DNA of 64,000 nt from Aphanizomenon flos-aquae FACHB-1287 (GTDB lineage Bacteria; Cyanobacteriota; Cyanobacteriia; Cyanobacteriales; Nostocaceae), in the NCBI RefSeq assembly GCF_014698755.1, contig NZ_JACJTO010000022.1:1-64000 (forward strand). The letters run 5' to 3'. Of the stretch, positions 8,847 to 17,922 are shown piece by piece (position 1 is the stretch's first letter; each line of letters starts with the position of its first letter). The translations under genes and the position numbers were made by a program. Under the pieces are notes generated by a model, which made no database searches, was not told the origin of the DNA, and saw nothing but the letters and a program-made list of their open reading frames with translations.

Positions 8847-11372
8847 ATGCGTGCAGTGTTAATGGCAGGTGGTTCAGGAACGCGGTTGCGTCCTTTAACT
8901 TGCGATTTACCCAAACCAATGGTTCCCATCTTAAATCGTCCAATTGCTGAACATATCATCAATCTTTTGAAAAGACACGGGATTTATGAAGTAATTGCTA
9001 CATTACATTATTTACCAGATGTTCTCCGTGATTACTTCCAAGATGGTAGTGATTTTGGTGTACAGATGACCTATGCTATCGAAGAAGATCAGCCCTTAGG
9101 AACAGCAGGATGTGTAAAAAATATTACTGAACTTTTAGATGAAACTTTTTTAGTTATTAGTGGTGATAGTATCACAGATTTTGATTTGACAGCGGCTATT
9201 GAATTTCATAGACAAAAACAATCAAAAGCGACTTTAATCTTAACCCGTGTTCCTAATCCTATCGAATTTGGCGTGGTAATTACGGATGCTGAAGGGCGTA
9301 TAAACCGATTTTTAGAAAAACCTTCTACCAGTGAAATTTTTTCTGATACCGTCAACACTGGTACATATATTTTAGAACCAGAGGTTTTAGACTATTTACC
9401 AGAACATACTGAGTGCGACTTTTCTAAAGATTTATTTCCCCTGTTATTAGGGAAAAATGAGCCAATTTACGGTTATATTGCGGATGGTTACTGGTGTGAT
9501 GTAGGTCACTTAGATGCCTATAGAGAAGCCCAGTATGACGGATTAGAAAGGAAAGTGAAGTTAAAAGTGTCCTATCCAGAAATTTCCCCTGGTTTATGGA
9601 TAGGACAAAATACTTATATTGATCCTACAGCTAAAATTGAAACCCCAGCAGTAATTGGTAATAATTGCCGTATTGGCGCGAGAGTACAAATTGAGGATGG
9701 AACTGTAATTGGTGATAATGTGACAATTGGTGCTGATGCTAATTTAAAAAGACCAATTATTTGGAATGGAGCAATCATTGGTGATGAAGCTCATTTATCA
9801 GCTTGTGTAATTGCTCGTGGTACTCGTGTTGATAGACGCGCTCACATATTAGAAGCGGTTGTGGTAGGTTCTTTGTCAACAGTAGGAGAAGAAGCGCAAA
9901 TTAGTCCTGGGGTAAGGGTGTGGCCGAGTAAGAAAATTGAGTCCGGCGCTATTCTCAATATTAATCTGATTTGGGGAAATACCGCCCAACGGAACTTATT
10001 TGGACAGCGGGGAGTACAAGGATTAGCCAATATTGATATTACTCCAGAGTTTGCGGTAAAATTAGGCGCTGCTTATGGTTCAACCTTAAAACCAGGTTCA
10101 ATAGTCACCGTTTCCCGTGACCAACGCAATGTTTCCCGCATGGTGACACGCTCGTTAATTGCTGGTTTAATGTCCGTAGGTGTGGATGTGCAAAACCTAG
10201 ATACTACAGCTATTCCCATCGCCCGGACTGTGATCCCTACAATGTCAGTAGCGGGAGGTATTCATGTGCGGGTACACCCGGAACGCCGTGATTATATCTT
10301 AATTGAATTTATGGATTTTAAGGGTATTAATATCTCTAAAGCCCAAGAAAAGAAAATTGAGGGGGCTTATTTTAAAGAAGATATGCGTCGTTCCCAAAGT
10401 CATGAAATTGGTGATGTGATATATTCTAGCCAATTGATGGATCGCTACTGTAAGGCCTTTGAGAAATTACTGAATGTGGACACTTTGCGTAACAGTCGAG
10501 CAAAAGTAGTCATTGACTATGTTTACGCCGTTTCTGGGGCAATTTTACCGCAAATGCTGGATAAATTTGGGGCTGATGCAGTGGTATTAAATGCTAGTTT
10601 GAATAAAACGGCTATTTCTAACGCTGATAGGGAATTACTTTTAACTCAATTAGGCCACGTTGTCGAGGCCGTCAACGCAAACTTTGGGGTGCAAGTATCA
10701 GCTAATGGGGAACAACTAATTTTAGTTGATGAATCGGGTTTTCCCATTCGCGGTGAAATGTTAACCGCTTTGATGGTTGATATGATGTTAACTGCTAACC
10801 CTAGAAGTTCTGTGGTAGTTCCTGTTCATGCTTCCAGCGCGGTCGAGTTAGTCGCCCATCGTCATGATGGCCATGTGATTCGCACTAAAGCTAATCCGAC
10901 GGCTTTAATGGAAGCTTGTCAAAAAAATCCTCATGTGGTTCTAGGTGGTAGTGGGGAAACTGGGTTTATTTTTCCCCAATTACATCCAGGGTTTGATTCT
11001 ATGTTCTGTATAGCCAAGCTTATTGAAATGTTAACCATTCAAGAGCGATCGCTGGCAACCGTACGTTCTGAATTACCCCGTGTGATTAATAGAAATTACA
11101 CCCTTCGCTGTCCCTGGACTGCTAAAGGGGCGTTAATGCGTTATTTGGTCGAAACCCACCCCGCTCAAAATTTGGAATTAATTGACGGTGTGAAAATTCG
11201 TCAACCCTATGATGACAATTGGCTTTTAATTTTACCAGATGCTAGTGAGCCTTTGGTTCATCTCTATGTTAACAGCAGTGACCGGGATTGGGTTGATGAA
11301 ACTCTCAGAGATTACCGGAGTCGTATCCAGCATTTTGTGGAACGTGAACAAGAACATATTTTAGATATGTAG
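8847..11372 (+). CDS. Nucleotidyltransferase / left-handed beta-helix / phosphomannomutase-like fusion
   Basis: The 841-residue fusion has three parts. Residues 1-235 are a sugar-1-phosphate nucleotidyltransferase ([14 protein letters not shown] in [11 protein letters not shown]), probably mannose-1-phosphate guanylyltransferase. Residues about 250-370 are hexapeptide repeats. Residues about 385-841 are a phosphohexomutase-like domain. The mutase part lacks its catalytic signature: where TASHNP is expected it reads [14 protein letters not shown], and the metal loop DGDxDR is replaced by [10 protein letters not shown]. It is therefore probably not a working mutase and may be regulatory. A good GGAGG ribosome site (AGTTTAGGAGGATTTATG) supports the start. 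A hairpin follows the stop. Confidence 0.85.
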   Translation: MRAVLMAGGSGTRLRPLTCDLPKPMVPILNRPIAEHIINLLKRHGIYEVIATLHYLPDVLRDYFQDGSDFGVQMTYAIEEDQPLGTAGCVKNITELLDETFLVISGDSITDFDLTAAIEFHRQKQSKATLILTRVPNPIEFGVVITDAEGRINRFLEKPSTSEIFSDTVNTGTYILEPEVLDYLPEHTECDFSKDLFPLLLGKNEPIYGYIADGYWCDVGHLDAYREAQYDGLERKVKLKVSYPEISPGLWIGQNTYIDPTAKIETPAVIGNNCRIGARVQIEDGTVIGDNVTIGADANLKRPIIWNGAIIGDEAHLSACVIARGTRVDRRAHILEAVVVGSLSTVGEEAQISPGVRVWPSKKIESGAILNINLIWGNTAQRNLFGQRGVQGLANIDITPEFAVKLGAAYGSTLKPGSIVTVSRDQRNVSRMVTRSLIAGLMSVGVDVQNLDTTAIPIARTVIPTMSVAGGIHVRVHPERRDYILIEFMDFKGINISKAQEKKIEGAYFKEDMRRSQSHEIGDVIYSSQLMDRYCKAFEKLLNVDTLRNSRAKVVIDYVYAVSGAILPQMLDKFGADAVVLNASLNKTAISNADRELLLTQLGHVVEAVNANFGVQVSANGEQLILVDESGFPIRGEMLTALMVDMMLTANPRSSVVVPVHASSAVELVAHRHDGHVIRTKANPTALMEACQKNPHVVLGGSGETGFIFPQLHPGFDSMFCIAKLIEMLTIQERSLATVRSELPRVINRNYTLRCPWTAKGALMRYLVETHPAQNLELIDGVKIRQPYDDNWLLILPDASEPLVHLYVNSSDRDWVDETLRDYRSRIQHFVEREQEHILDM

Positions 11373-11377
11373 TTGTT

Positions 11378-11398
11378 AGAGCGGGGTTTCCTCGCTCT
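11378..11398. terminator. Hairpin between convergent genes
   Basis: AGAGCGGGG-TTT-CCTCGCTCT forms a nine-pair stem including one G-T wobble, with a three-base loop, six bases after the fusion gene's stop. The next gene converges from the other side. There is no strong T-run, so termination strength is uncertain. Confidence 0.5.
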
Positions 11399-11439
11399 TA
11401 ATTGTGTTCTTTGTCGCACAGAGGAGTGAAAATTTTGGT

Positions 11440-14400
11440 TTAAATTCTCTTGAAACCATATTGTTTTTGAGGGTCTTCAAATTTATATTCACGATTGTAG
11501 GTATCATCTGGATCATATCCAAGATCACCGACAAAGCAGAAGGAAACAGCTAAGTTAAATGTCCTTTTGTCAAAAACAAACTCTTGGGGAGGCATTTTAT
11601 TAAGGTCGTTTTTAAACTTTTTCCATTCTCTTTGGTTATGTGTATCCATTAATGGATCTAAATTTTGTAAGCGATTTAACCACTTGTATTTGATTATTTT
11701 AACTGTATTTATATTGGTTTCTTCAAATTCTAAATAAATCTCTTCTAATAATTTCCGCATTTCTTGAGGATATCTACCAGCTAAAGCCAGAAATGCTATT
11801 AATGTTCGTTTATATTTTTCTTCTGGTTCTTCTTTCCATATTCTATCATTGGGACCTGGAGTCCAGATGTTTTTCAGGATTTTGCAAATATTAATCAGTC
11901 TCTTTGTAGTTCTGGGATTCAAGTCTACGCACTTACAACATTCTGATATCCACTGAACTTCCTCAGAAGTGAATTTTTGGGAGGTGACTTTTTGAAAATC
12001 CACTAACGAGGTTTGATTTTCAGAACTTGGGGTTTTTTCACTATCATTTTCTTTGTTATAATTTTCTTCATTTATGGGTTCAGAAATTTTATCAGAATAA
12101 GTAGACAATTCCATATTTCCTTTTTCAGAATTATCCTCCCATATAGTTATTTTTTCTTTTTGAGGTTGATCTTCTTGCGGTTTATCTTCAATATCTATCA
12201 AAGATCTTAAAAATTTTTCTGTCATATCTTTGTTAATGGGTCGCATTCTGTAGGGAATTTGGATGATTTTCTCTAAATAATCAATACCAGAAGGAGTAGC
12301 ACCACGTTTTAAAACTCCTTCATAAACTTGTTCTAAAGCACGACCAATATAACGATCATCTATTGCTAAAACAATGATAAAAATCTCGGTATTTAATAAT
12401 AATTGTACAGCTTCTAAAACTTCAACAACTTTGTCAGGAGGACAACGATCTAAATCATCTATATATAAAACAATTCTTGCTGGTCCTCTAGGGAAATGTA
12501 CTTTCAGAACTTCGAGTTTGTCAGGATTATTTATTTTTTCTGGTTTATAGGTTAAATGGTCAGATAAATCCGCTAAATCATCTTGAATTTGGTGCATTAA
12601 TCCCAGTAATTTTTGATAGGAATTATCATCTAATCGAGTATTAACAAAATCTAATAATGATTTATATTTACCAGTCAAACCAATACGCTGTTTTTGTCTT
12701 TGAATCTGATCTTTTAGTTTTTCTATTTTTCTCTGTTGTTCAGAATTTTGACGGTCAATTTCAGATTGAATTTTCTTATCTTTATCCGCAGCTAGTTTCT
12801 GTTTTTCCTTTTCTATGCTTTCCTTTGCTACTTGAAATAATCTACTAACTCTACGTTGAAAATTTCTTGATTTTCTTAAAATTTCAATTCCAAAACCTAT
12901 CGCAGGAATTGTGGAAACTGTAGTTAACCATGGTAATACGGTTGGTAAAACGTTCACGATTAGAAAATAAGACATAAACGGTAAAGATATAACTAATAAA
13001 AATATATATAAGGTGCTTTTATCTTTTTGAATAATTTCAATTAATCCAACTATTTCACTAGGTTGTTCTTCTACAAAATTCTTGATTTTCTCGGATTGTT
13101 TAATAATATTCTCTATTGTATTCTCTATTTCACTATCTGGATTTTTAATCAAATCTTGAATTTTTTCAACTAAATCAGATTCCTGTAATTTATCTAAATC
13201 TTTAAAAATTGGAAATCTATTTTCTAAATCTTGTTGATTTTTAAACCCGTAGTCATTCAGAAAATCTTTAAGAATAGAATCACCAAAATCAGCTTTTCTC
13301 AATTCTTTAAATTGAGTCAAAAAGATAATAATTCTTGATTTATTTTCAAATTCTTGATTTACTTTTTTTTCTATTTCTTCATTTTTACTTCGCACCTCTT
13401 TTTCTAAAATGTCCAATTCTGATTCTGATTTTTTCAATTTCTCTTGTTCTTCTTTTCTAACTTTACTGAGAATATCCCAAAGTGCATTATTACCATCTTC
13501 TAATTTAGCAAATACTTCTGGAGCTAATTCTGATTCTAATATTGCATTTCTATCACTATCACTCATTTGATTGAGTGCTTTCCAAACTTCACCTCCATCT
13601 AGTAAATTAGAAACTTCTCCTAACTGCTGCTCTAAAGTTAATTGTCGGTCAAGTTGCTCAAAAATAGTCTGCATTAAACTTGCCCACAAATTAGATTTAG
13701 CATAACTCCAGGCATTAAATTTGATTTGATAAACATGACCAACAAAAACAGAAAGATCCTTTTCTTTTCCCGTTTTACCCCATGTTTTTTCCCCATTTAG
13801 TTTTTGACAACGAATCGCAGTAATTCGTTTTTCTATCAGGTGCATACCAAAGGATTTTCCACTACCCCAACTGCCTAAAATTGCCATTGCTAAAGGAGGT
13901 TCTAGACTCCGTAACATTAACACATCAGCTAACGATTCTAGTTCTTTCTTTATACCTAGAGTGTCTTTACCATTGGCTTTGTCATTACTAAAAGCTTGGG
14001 CAACAGGATGAACATTTAAACGCCAAACTTTGATACCATCTGTACTAGCACTGATAATAATGTCCTCTTCTTGGGGGTCAAAAGCAACAGAATAAACTGG
14101 GTTTTCATGTTCTCCGATAATTATTTGCTGTTGGTGCCCAGGGTCGGAAATATCCCACAACCGCACCTTATTATCACTACTGCCACTCACAAACATACTA
14201 CCGTCCAGACTAAACGCTACTGATCTCACATCATCTGTATGATAGAATGGTTCACCAATAGCTTGTCCAGTTGCGACATTCCATAATTTTACTGTCTTGT
14301 CCCGACTACCACTCATGACCATACTACCGTCGGGACTAAAAGCTACTGATCTGATAAAATCGTCATGAACCCATAAAGGTCTATTTATAGCTTGTCCAGT

Positions 14401-14958
14401 CTTAACATCCCATAACCTCACCATGTTATCACGACCACCACTAACAAGCATACTGCCGTCGTAATTAAATGCTACTGACTTAACAAAATCCTTATGAAAT
14501 AAAGATTGGAATGGACGTATTTCTAGTCTAGTGGCATCCCACAGCCGCACTGTCTTGTCATCACTGCCACTCACTACCTGTGTGCTGTTGTGATTGAATG
14601 CTACTGACTTGACAAAATCCTCATGAATCCATAAAGGGCTACTTACAGAAATTATGGTTGTTTTTGTAACATCCCACAGCCGCACTGTCTGATCAGAACC
14701 GCCACTCACTAGCTCTGTACCGTTGTGATTAAAAGCTACTGACCAGATAGCACCTCTATGACCTTCAAGACCTTCAGAACTTAAAAACCTTGTCTTAGTT
14801 AGCAAATTCCAAATCTCAATAGTGCCATTTTCTAAACCTACAGCAACGCATTCCCGTCCCTGGGGTGATATAGCTACTGAAAATACCCGACTTTTGAACT
14901 CAGTCAAGTAGCTTGCCAGTATTGGGGTTACTGCTTCTAGGTTTTGGGGTGTTGCCAT
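11440..14958 (-). CDS. WD40 propeller fused to KAP-family P-loop NTPase with two membrane segments
   Basis: The 1172-residue protein starts with seven WD40 repeats (about 20-315), enough for one closed propeller. A KAP NTPase follows: Walker A GSWGSGKS (362-369), the KAP-typical FNAWSYAKSNLWASLM (about 414-429), and Walker B IVLYIDDLDR (829-838). Two adjacent membrane segments (about 649-669 and 675-692) lie inside the NTPase, as in other KAP proteins, flanked by long charged coiled coils (500-540, 710-760). A Glu/Lys/Ser-rich stretch (about 920-990) precedes the C-terminus. KAP NTPases are membrane-anchored, patchily distributed and in several cases tied to phage defence. The WD40 part probably senses a protein ligand. 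It stands alone. Confidence 0.88.
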   Translation of the reverse strand: MATPQNLEAVTPILASYLTEFKSRVFSVAISPQGRECVAVGLENGTIEIWNLLTKTRFLSSEGLEGHRGAIWSVAFNHNGTELVSGGSDQTVRLWDVTKTTIISVSSPLWIHEDFVKSVAFNHNSTQVVSGSDDKTVRLWDATRLEIRPFQSLFHKDFVKSVAFNYDGSMLVSGGRDNMVRLWDVKTGQAINRPLWVHDDFIRSVAFSPDGSMVMSGSRDKTVKLWNVATGQAIGEPFYHTDDVRSVAFSLDGSMFVSGSSDNKVRLWDISDPGHQQQIIIGEHENPVYSVAFDPQEEDIIISASTDGIKVWRLNVHPVAQAFSNDKANGKDTLGIKKELESLADVLMLRSLEPPLAMAILGSWGSGKSFGMHLIEKRITAIRCQKLNGEKTWGKTGKEKDLSVFVGHVYQIKFNAWSYAKSNLWASLMQTIFEQLDRQLTLEQQLGEVSNLLDGGEVWKALNQMSDSDRNAILESELAPEVFAKLEDGNNALWDILSKVRKEEQEKLKKSESELDILEKEVRSKNEEIEKKVNQEFENKSRIIIFLTQFKELRKADFGDSILKDFLNDYGFKNQQDLENRFPIFKDLDKLQESDLVEKIQDLIKNPDSEIENTIENIIKQSEKIKNFVEEQPSEIVGLIEIIQKDKSTLYIFLLVISLPFMSYFLIVNVLPTVLPWLTTVSTIPAIGFGIEILRKSRNFQRRVSRLFQVAKESIEKEKQKLAADKDKKIQSEIDRQNSEQQRKIEKLKDQIQRQKQRIGLTGKYKSLLDFVNTRLDDNSYQKLLGLMHQIQDDLADLSDHLTYKPEKINNPDKLEVLKVHFPRGPARIVLYIDDLDRCPPDKVVEVLEAVQLLLNTEIFIIVLAIDDRYIGRALEQVYEGVLKRGATPSGIDYLEKIIQIPYRMRPINKDMTEKFLRSLIDIEDKPQEDQPQKEKITIWEDNSEKGNMELSTYSDKISEPINEENYNKENDSEKTPSSENQTSLVDFQKVTSQKFTSEEVQWISECCKCVDLNPRTTKRLINICKILKNIWTPGPNDRIWKEEPEEKYKRTLIAFLALAGRYPQEMRKLLEEIYLEFEETNINTVKIIKYKWLNRLQNLDPLMDTHNQREWKKFKNDLNKMPPQEFVFDKRTFNLAVSFCFVGDLGYDPDDTYNREYKFEDPQKQYGFKRI

Positions 14959-15078
14959 ACCAGTATTATCAACAGTAGTGTGTTGGTCTTACTGATTTAT
15001 ACTATGTTCCTGTTTTTTTGTAAAGAGTTTTATTTTGGTCTTGCTCACAGTTCATTCAAAAAAAATTTTCCAAACTAC

Positions 15079-15107
15079 TTGACAACTAGAAAAAGAATAG
15101 GCATAAT
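15079..15107 (+). promoter_or_regulatory. Sigma70-type promoter of tRNA-Asp
   Basis: TTGACA at 15079-15084 and CATAAT at 15102-15107 are separated by 17 bases. The expected start lies about ten bases before the mature 5' end of the tRNA at 15131, allowing a short leader. Confidence 0.7.
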
Positions 15108-15130
15108 GGTGAAAGTTAAGTCAAACGCAA

Positions 15131-15204
15131 GGGACTGTAGTTCAATTGGTTAGAGCACCGCCCTGTCACGGCGGAAGTTGCGGGTTCGAGCCCCGTCAGT
15201 CCCG
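15131..15204 (+). tRNA. tRNA-Asp (GTC)
   Basis: A 74-base cloverleaf: acceptor GGGACTG pairs with CAGTCCC, discriminator G. The anticodon stem CCGCC/GGCGG holds loop CTGTCAC with anticodon GTC. The T arm is CGGGTTCGAGCCCCG. CCA is not encoded. G73 is the usual aspartate identity base. Confidence 0.95.
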
Positions 15205-15303
15205 TTCCCAAGCGCTAAACAAGAAATAATGAGTTTAAGATAAAAGCTCATATTTTTCTGTATAAGTAGATATAATTGTGATTTATAAAAGAGAGAATCA
15301 ACT

Positions 15304-16749
15304 GTGACCGTCAGAGTCCGCATAGCTCCAAGTCCTACCGGAAACCTACATATTGGTACAGCGAGAACGGCTGTATTTAATTATTTGTTTGCTCGTCACC
15401 ATGATGGTAAGTTTATTTTAAGAATAGAAGATACAGATTTAGAGCGATCGCGTCCAGAATATACGGATAATATTGTAGCTGGGTTGCGCTGGTTAGGGTT
15501 GAATTGGGATGAGGGTCCATTTTTTCAATCTCAACGTCTCCATCTTTACAAAGAAGCGGTTCAAAAATTACTAGATCAAGGATTGGCTTATCGCTGCTAT
15601 ACTACATCTGAAGAGTTAGATGCTTTGAGGGAAGCGCAAAAAGCCAGAGGGGAAGCACCTCGTTATGATAACCGTCACCGTCACCTCACCCCAGAACAAA
15701 GGGCTGAATTTGAAGCTCAAGGACGTTCTTCGGTAATTCGTTTTCAAATAGATGACAGCCGGGAAATTGTCTGGAATGACTTAGTACGGGGTAAAATGAG
15801 TTGGCGTGGTAGCGATTTAGGTGGTGATATGGTCATTGCCCGTGCTGCTACTGATGGTACAGGTCAACCATTATATAATTTTGTAGTGGTTGTAGATGAT
15901 ATTGATATGCAAATTACCCATGTGATTCGGGGTGAAGACCATATCGCTAATACAGCTAAACAGATTTTACTATATGAAGCTTTGGGGGCAAAAATTCCCG
16001 AATTTGCCCATACACCCTTGATTTTAAACCAAGAAGGGCGAAAACTCTCGAAACGAGATGGGGTAACTTCCATTTGTGACTTTCAGGAAATGGGTTTTAC
16101 TGCGGAAGCCTTAGTCAATTATATGACTTTACTGGGTTGGTCGCCCGTGGATTCTACTGAGGAAATATTCAATTTAGAATCAGCGGCTAAGGATTTTAGC
16201 TTTGACCGGGTAAATAAGGCTGGTGCTAAATTTGACTGGGATAAATTGGATTGGTTAAGTAGCCAATATCTCCATCATAAGCCAGTTGGGGAACTTACAG
16301 ATTTACTTATTCCCTTCTGGGAAAAAGCTGGGTATCAATTTAACGGTGGGAGAGAACGTTCTTGGTTAGAATCACTGACGGGGCTGATTGCTGCTAGTTT
16401 AACTCGATTGGTAGATGCTGTGGATATGACCAAAGTATTTTTTACTGATGAGGTAGAATTGACTGAGGAAGGCGGTCAACAGCTACAGCAAGATGGTGTT
16501 AAGACTGTATTGCAAGCAGTTATTACGGCTTTAGAGAGTCATTCAAATTTATCAGCAGATATTGCCCAAGGTATAATTAAGCAAGTTGTGAAAACAGAGA
16601 ATGTAAAAAAGGGCTTAGTGATGCGATCGCTCAGAGCGGGTTTAACTGGGGATGTACATGGACCTGATTTAATTGAATCTTGGTTATTACTAAATCAAAT
16701 TGGTTTAGATAAAGCCCGTTTATGTCAAGCAATTAGCAGTAAGCCCTAA
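15304..16749 (+). CDS. gltX: Glutamyl-tRNA synthetase
   Basis: The 481-residue class I synthetase has the HIGH-type motif in [16 protein letters not shown] and the KMSKS-type motif as KLSKRDG. Length and order fit bacterial GltX. It charges tRNA-Glu for translation and also supplies Glu-tRNA for tetrapyrrole (chlorophyll, haem, bilin) synthesis. The start is GTG at 15304, which gives [14 protein letters not shown] as in related proteins. It lies about 100 bases after tRNA-Asp. Confidence 0.97.
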   Translation: MTVRVRIAPSPTGNLHIGTARTAVFNYLFARHHDGKFILRIEDTDLERSRPEYTDNIVAGLRWLGLNWDEGPFFQSQRLHLYKEAVQKLLDQGLAYRCYTTSEELDALREAQKARGEAPRYDNRHRHLTPEQRAEFEAQGRSSVIRFQIDDSREIVWNDLVRGKMSWRGSDLGGDMVIARAATDGTGQPLYNFVVVVDDIDMQITHVIRGEDHIANTAKQILLYEALGAKIPEFAHTPLILNQEGRKLSKRDGVTSICDFQEMGFTAEALVNYMTLLGWSPVDSTEEIFNLESAAKDFSFDRVNKAGAKFDWDKLDWLSSQYLHHKPVGELTDLLIPFWEKAGYQFNGGRERSWLESLTGLIAASLTRLVDAVDMTKVFFTDEVELTEEGGQQLQQDGVKTVLQAVITALESHSNLSADIAQGIIKQVVKTENVKKGLVMRSLRAGLTGDVHGPDLIESWLLLNQIGLDKARLCQAISSKP

Positions 16750-16879
16750 GTCATAGGTAATGGGTAAGAGTTTTCTGAAATTTTGAATTTCCTTCTACGG
16801 TACTCAAGTTTTGTTTCTAAAGGAACTTGAGTCCCGATATTGGTGTCTTTAAAGTCTTTAGGAATTTTCTCTAATTACA

Positions 16880-17362
16880 ATGTCAAAAGCAGCTTTTTCT
16901 ACAGGGATGATAGCTGTAATCTTTATTACAGCAAGATTTAATCCAGTGGTTAATGCTCAAATACCTCCAGAGATTTTTGGAGACGTGACTATTCAACATC
17001 CATTTTCCCCAGATCCATTGATACTGAGGGGGATGAGTGGTGGTTCAGTAGAGGGAAGCAAAATAGCTGGAAAAATACAAACACCAATAACTGGGGTTTG
17101 TCAAGGATTTATGGAACAAAAACCAAGCCATAAACTGAAACTCGTCGGTGAATTTAAATACCTAAAATTATTAGTCCAAGGTCCTGCGGACACCACCATG
17201 ATTATTAAAGGACCTGGTGGAACTTGGTGTAATGATGATTTTGACGGTAAAAACCCTGGTATTGTTGGGGAATGGATATCAGGTGATTATCAAATTTGGA
17301 TTGGTTCTTACAAGCAACATGAATCCCTACCTTATAGTTTGACAATTACGGAAGGTAAGTAA
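16880..17362 (+). CDS. Secreted hypothetical protein
   Basis: The 160-residue protein opens with a signal peptide (AAFSTGMIAVIFITARF, likely cut after VNA near residue 27). The mature part is Gly-rich with paired cysteines (GVCQGF and GTWCNDDF). Motifs such as TMIIKGPGGTWCNDD and YQIWIGSYKQ resemble the bacterial pre-peptidase C-terminal (PPC) type of beta domain often seen in exported cyanobacterial proteins. No specific family was recognised. It is probably periplasmic or external. It stands alone. Confidence 0.6.
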   Translation: MSKAAFSTGMIAVIFITARFNPVVNAQIPPEIFGDVTIQHPFSPDPLILRGMSGGSVEGSKIAGKIQTPITGVCQGFMEQKPSHKLKLVGEFKYLKLLVQGPADTTMIIKGPGGTWCNDDFDGKNPGIVGEWISGDYQIWIGSYKQHESLPYSLTITEGK

Positions 17363-17581
17363 ATGATTAGACATCTTGTGAGAATTATGTGTGTGATTTA
17401 AAACCTTTGTAGAGACGTGACCTAGATATGGATTCTCGGCTCTACAATATTTTTCGGAGATGTCTAAGTAGGTTGGCGTTAAAAATTGGTAATTTCTGTA
17501 CCAGGTTTTCACAAACACATTTGTTGAAAAAATTCTCAGAGAATTTGGAGAAAACTATGTAATTAATTTTGTCTGATTACT

Positions 17582-17620
17582 TAGCTATTTTTGTACTGGA
17601 TTTGATCGCAAACTGCTGTA
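17582..17620 (+). repeat. IS630-end-like dispersed repeat, copy 2
   Basis: TAGCTATTTTTGTACTGG followed by ATTTGATCGCAAACTGCTGTA differs from the copy at 75-113 at only a few positions and has the same orientation. It now contains a GATCGC sequence in the middle. Confidence 0.65.
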
Positions 17621-17705
17621 ATATTTTTTGTCTTGTATCAGTCGAATATGCTTCTGCCATATATATCTAAATTATTTTCTTTCTTTTCCATGTTTAAAGT
17701 TTACC

Positions 17706-17740
17706 ATCTTTGTACCGCGTTTGATCTCAAACTGCTGTAA
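17706..17740 (+). repeat. IS630-end-like dispersed repeat, copy 3
   Basis: ATCTTTGTACCGCGTTTGAT then CTCAAACTGCTGTAA is a more diverged copy in the same orientation. A kinase-like C-terminal frame starts only a few bases after it, so an insertion sequence end is the likely cause of that truncation. Confidence 0.55.
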
Positions 17741-17743
17741 CAG

Positions 17744-17917
17744 GATATTTTCCCCGCAACTTTGCTAGAAAATGATCCTGTACCTATTCTCCAACGTAAT
17801 AGCAATATCCCCAAAAAATTAGCCCAAGTGATAGATTTAGCTTTAATTGAAAAGCCACAAATCTATTTTGATAGGGCTGAAAAATTCAAGGAAGCGTTAA
17901 TTAAAATTAAAACTTAA
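17744..17917 (+). pseudogene. C-terminal fragment of a Ser/Thr kinase-like gene
   Basis: The frame reads DIFPATLLENDPVPILQRNS, then IPKKLAQVIDLALIEKPQIY and ends FKEALIKIKT. It resembles the C-lobe end of cyanobacterial Pkn2-type kinases, where a proline-rich loop is followed by VIxxALxxxPxxRFxxAxEFxxAL. It has no start codon and begins right after the IS630-end-like repeat. The N-terminal kinase fragment at 24121 belongs to a similar family but need not be the same gene. Confidence 0.5.
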
Positions 17918-17922
17918 AAATT

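Larger units (their letters stand above)
17363..17743. other. Repeat-rich gap with no gene
   Basis: Apart from two copies of the IS630-end-like repeat (listed separately) nothing is recognised. The stretch between the two copies is AT-rich and has no open frame of note. It is probably insertion sequence debris. Confidence 0.5.

Noticed and set aside
11440-14958. NACHT or STAND ATPase with WD40 sensor
   Set aside because: The FNAWSYAKSNLW motif, inserted membrane helices and the YIDDLDRCP Walker B are KAP hallmarks, and the WD40 part is N-terminal rather than C-terminal.
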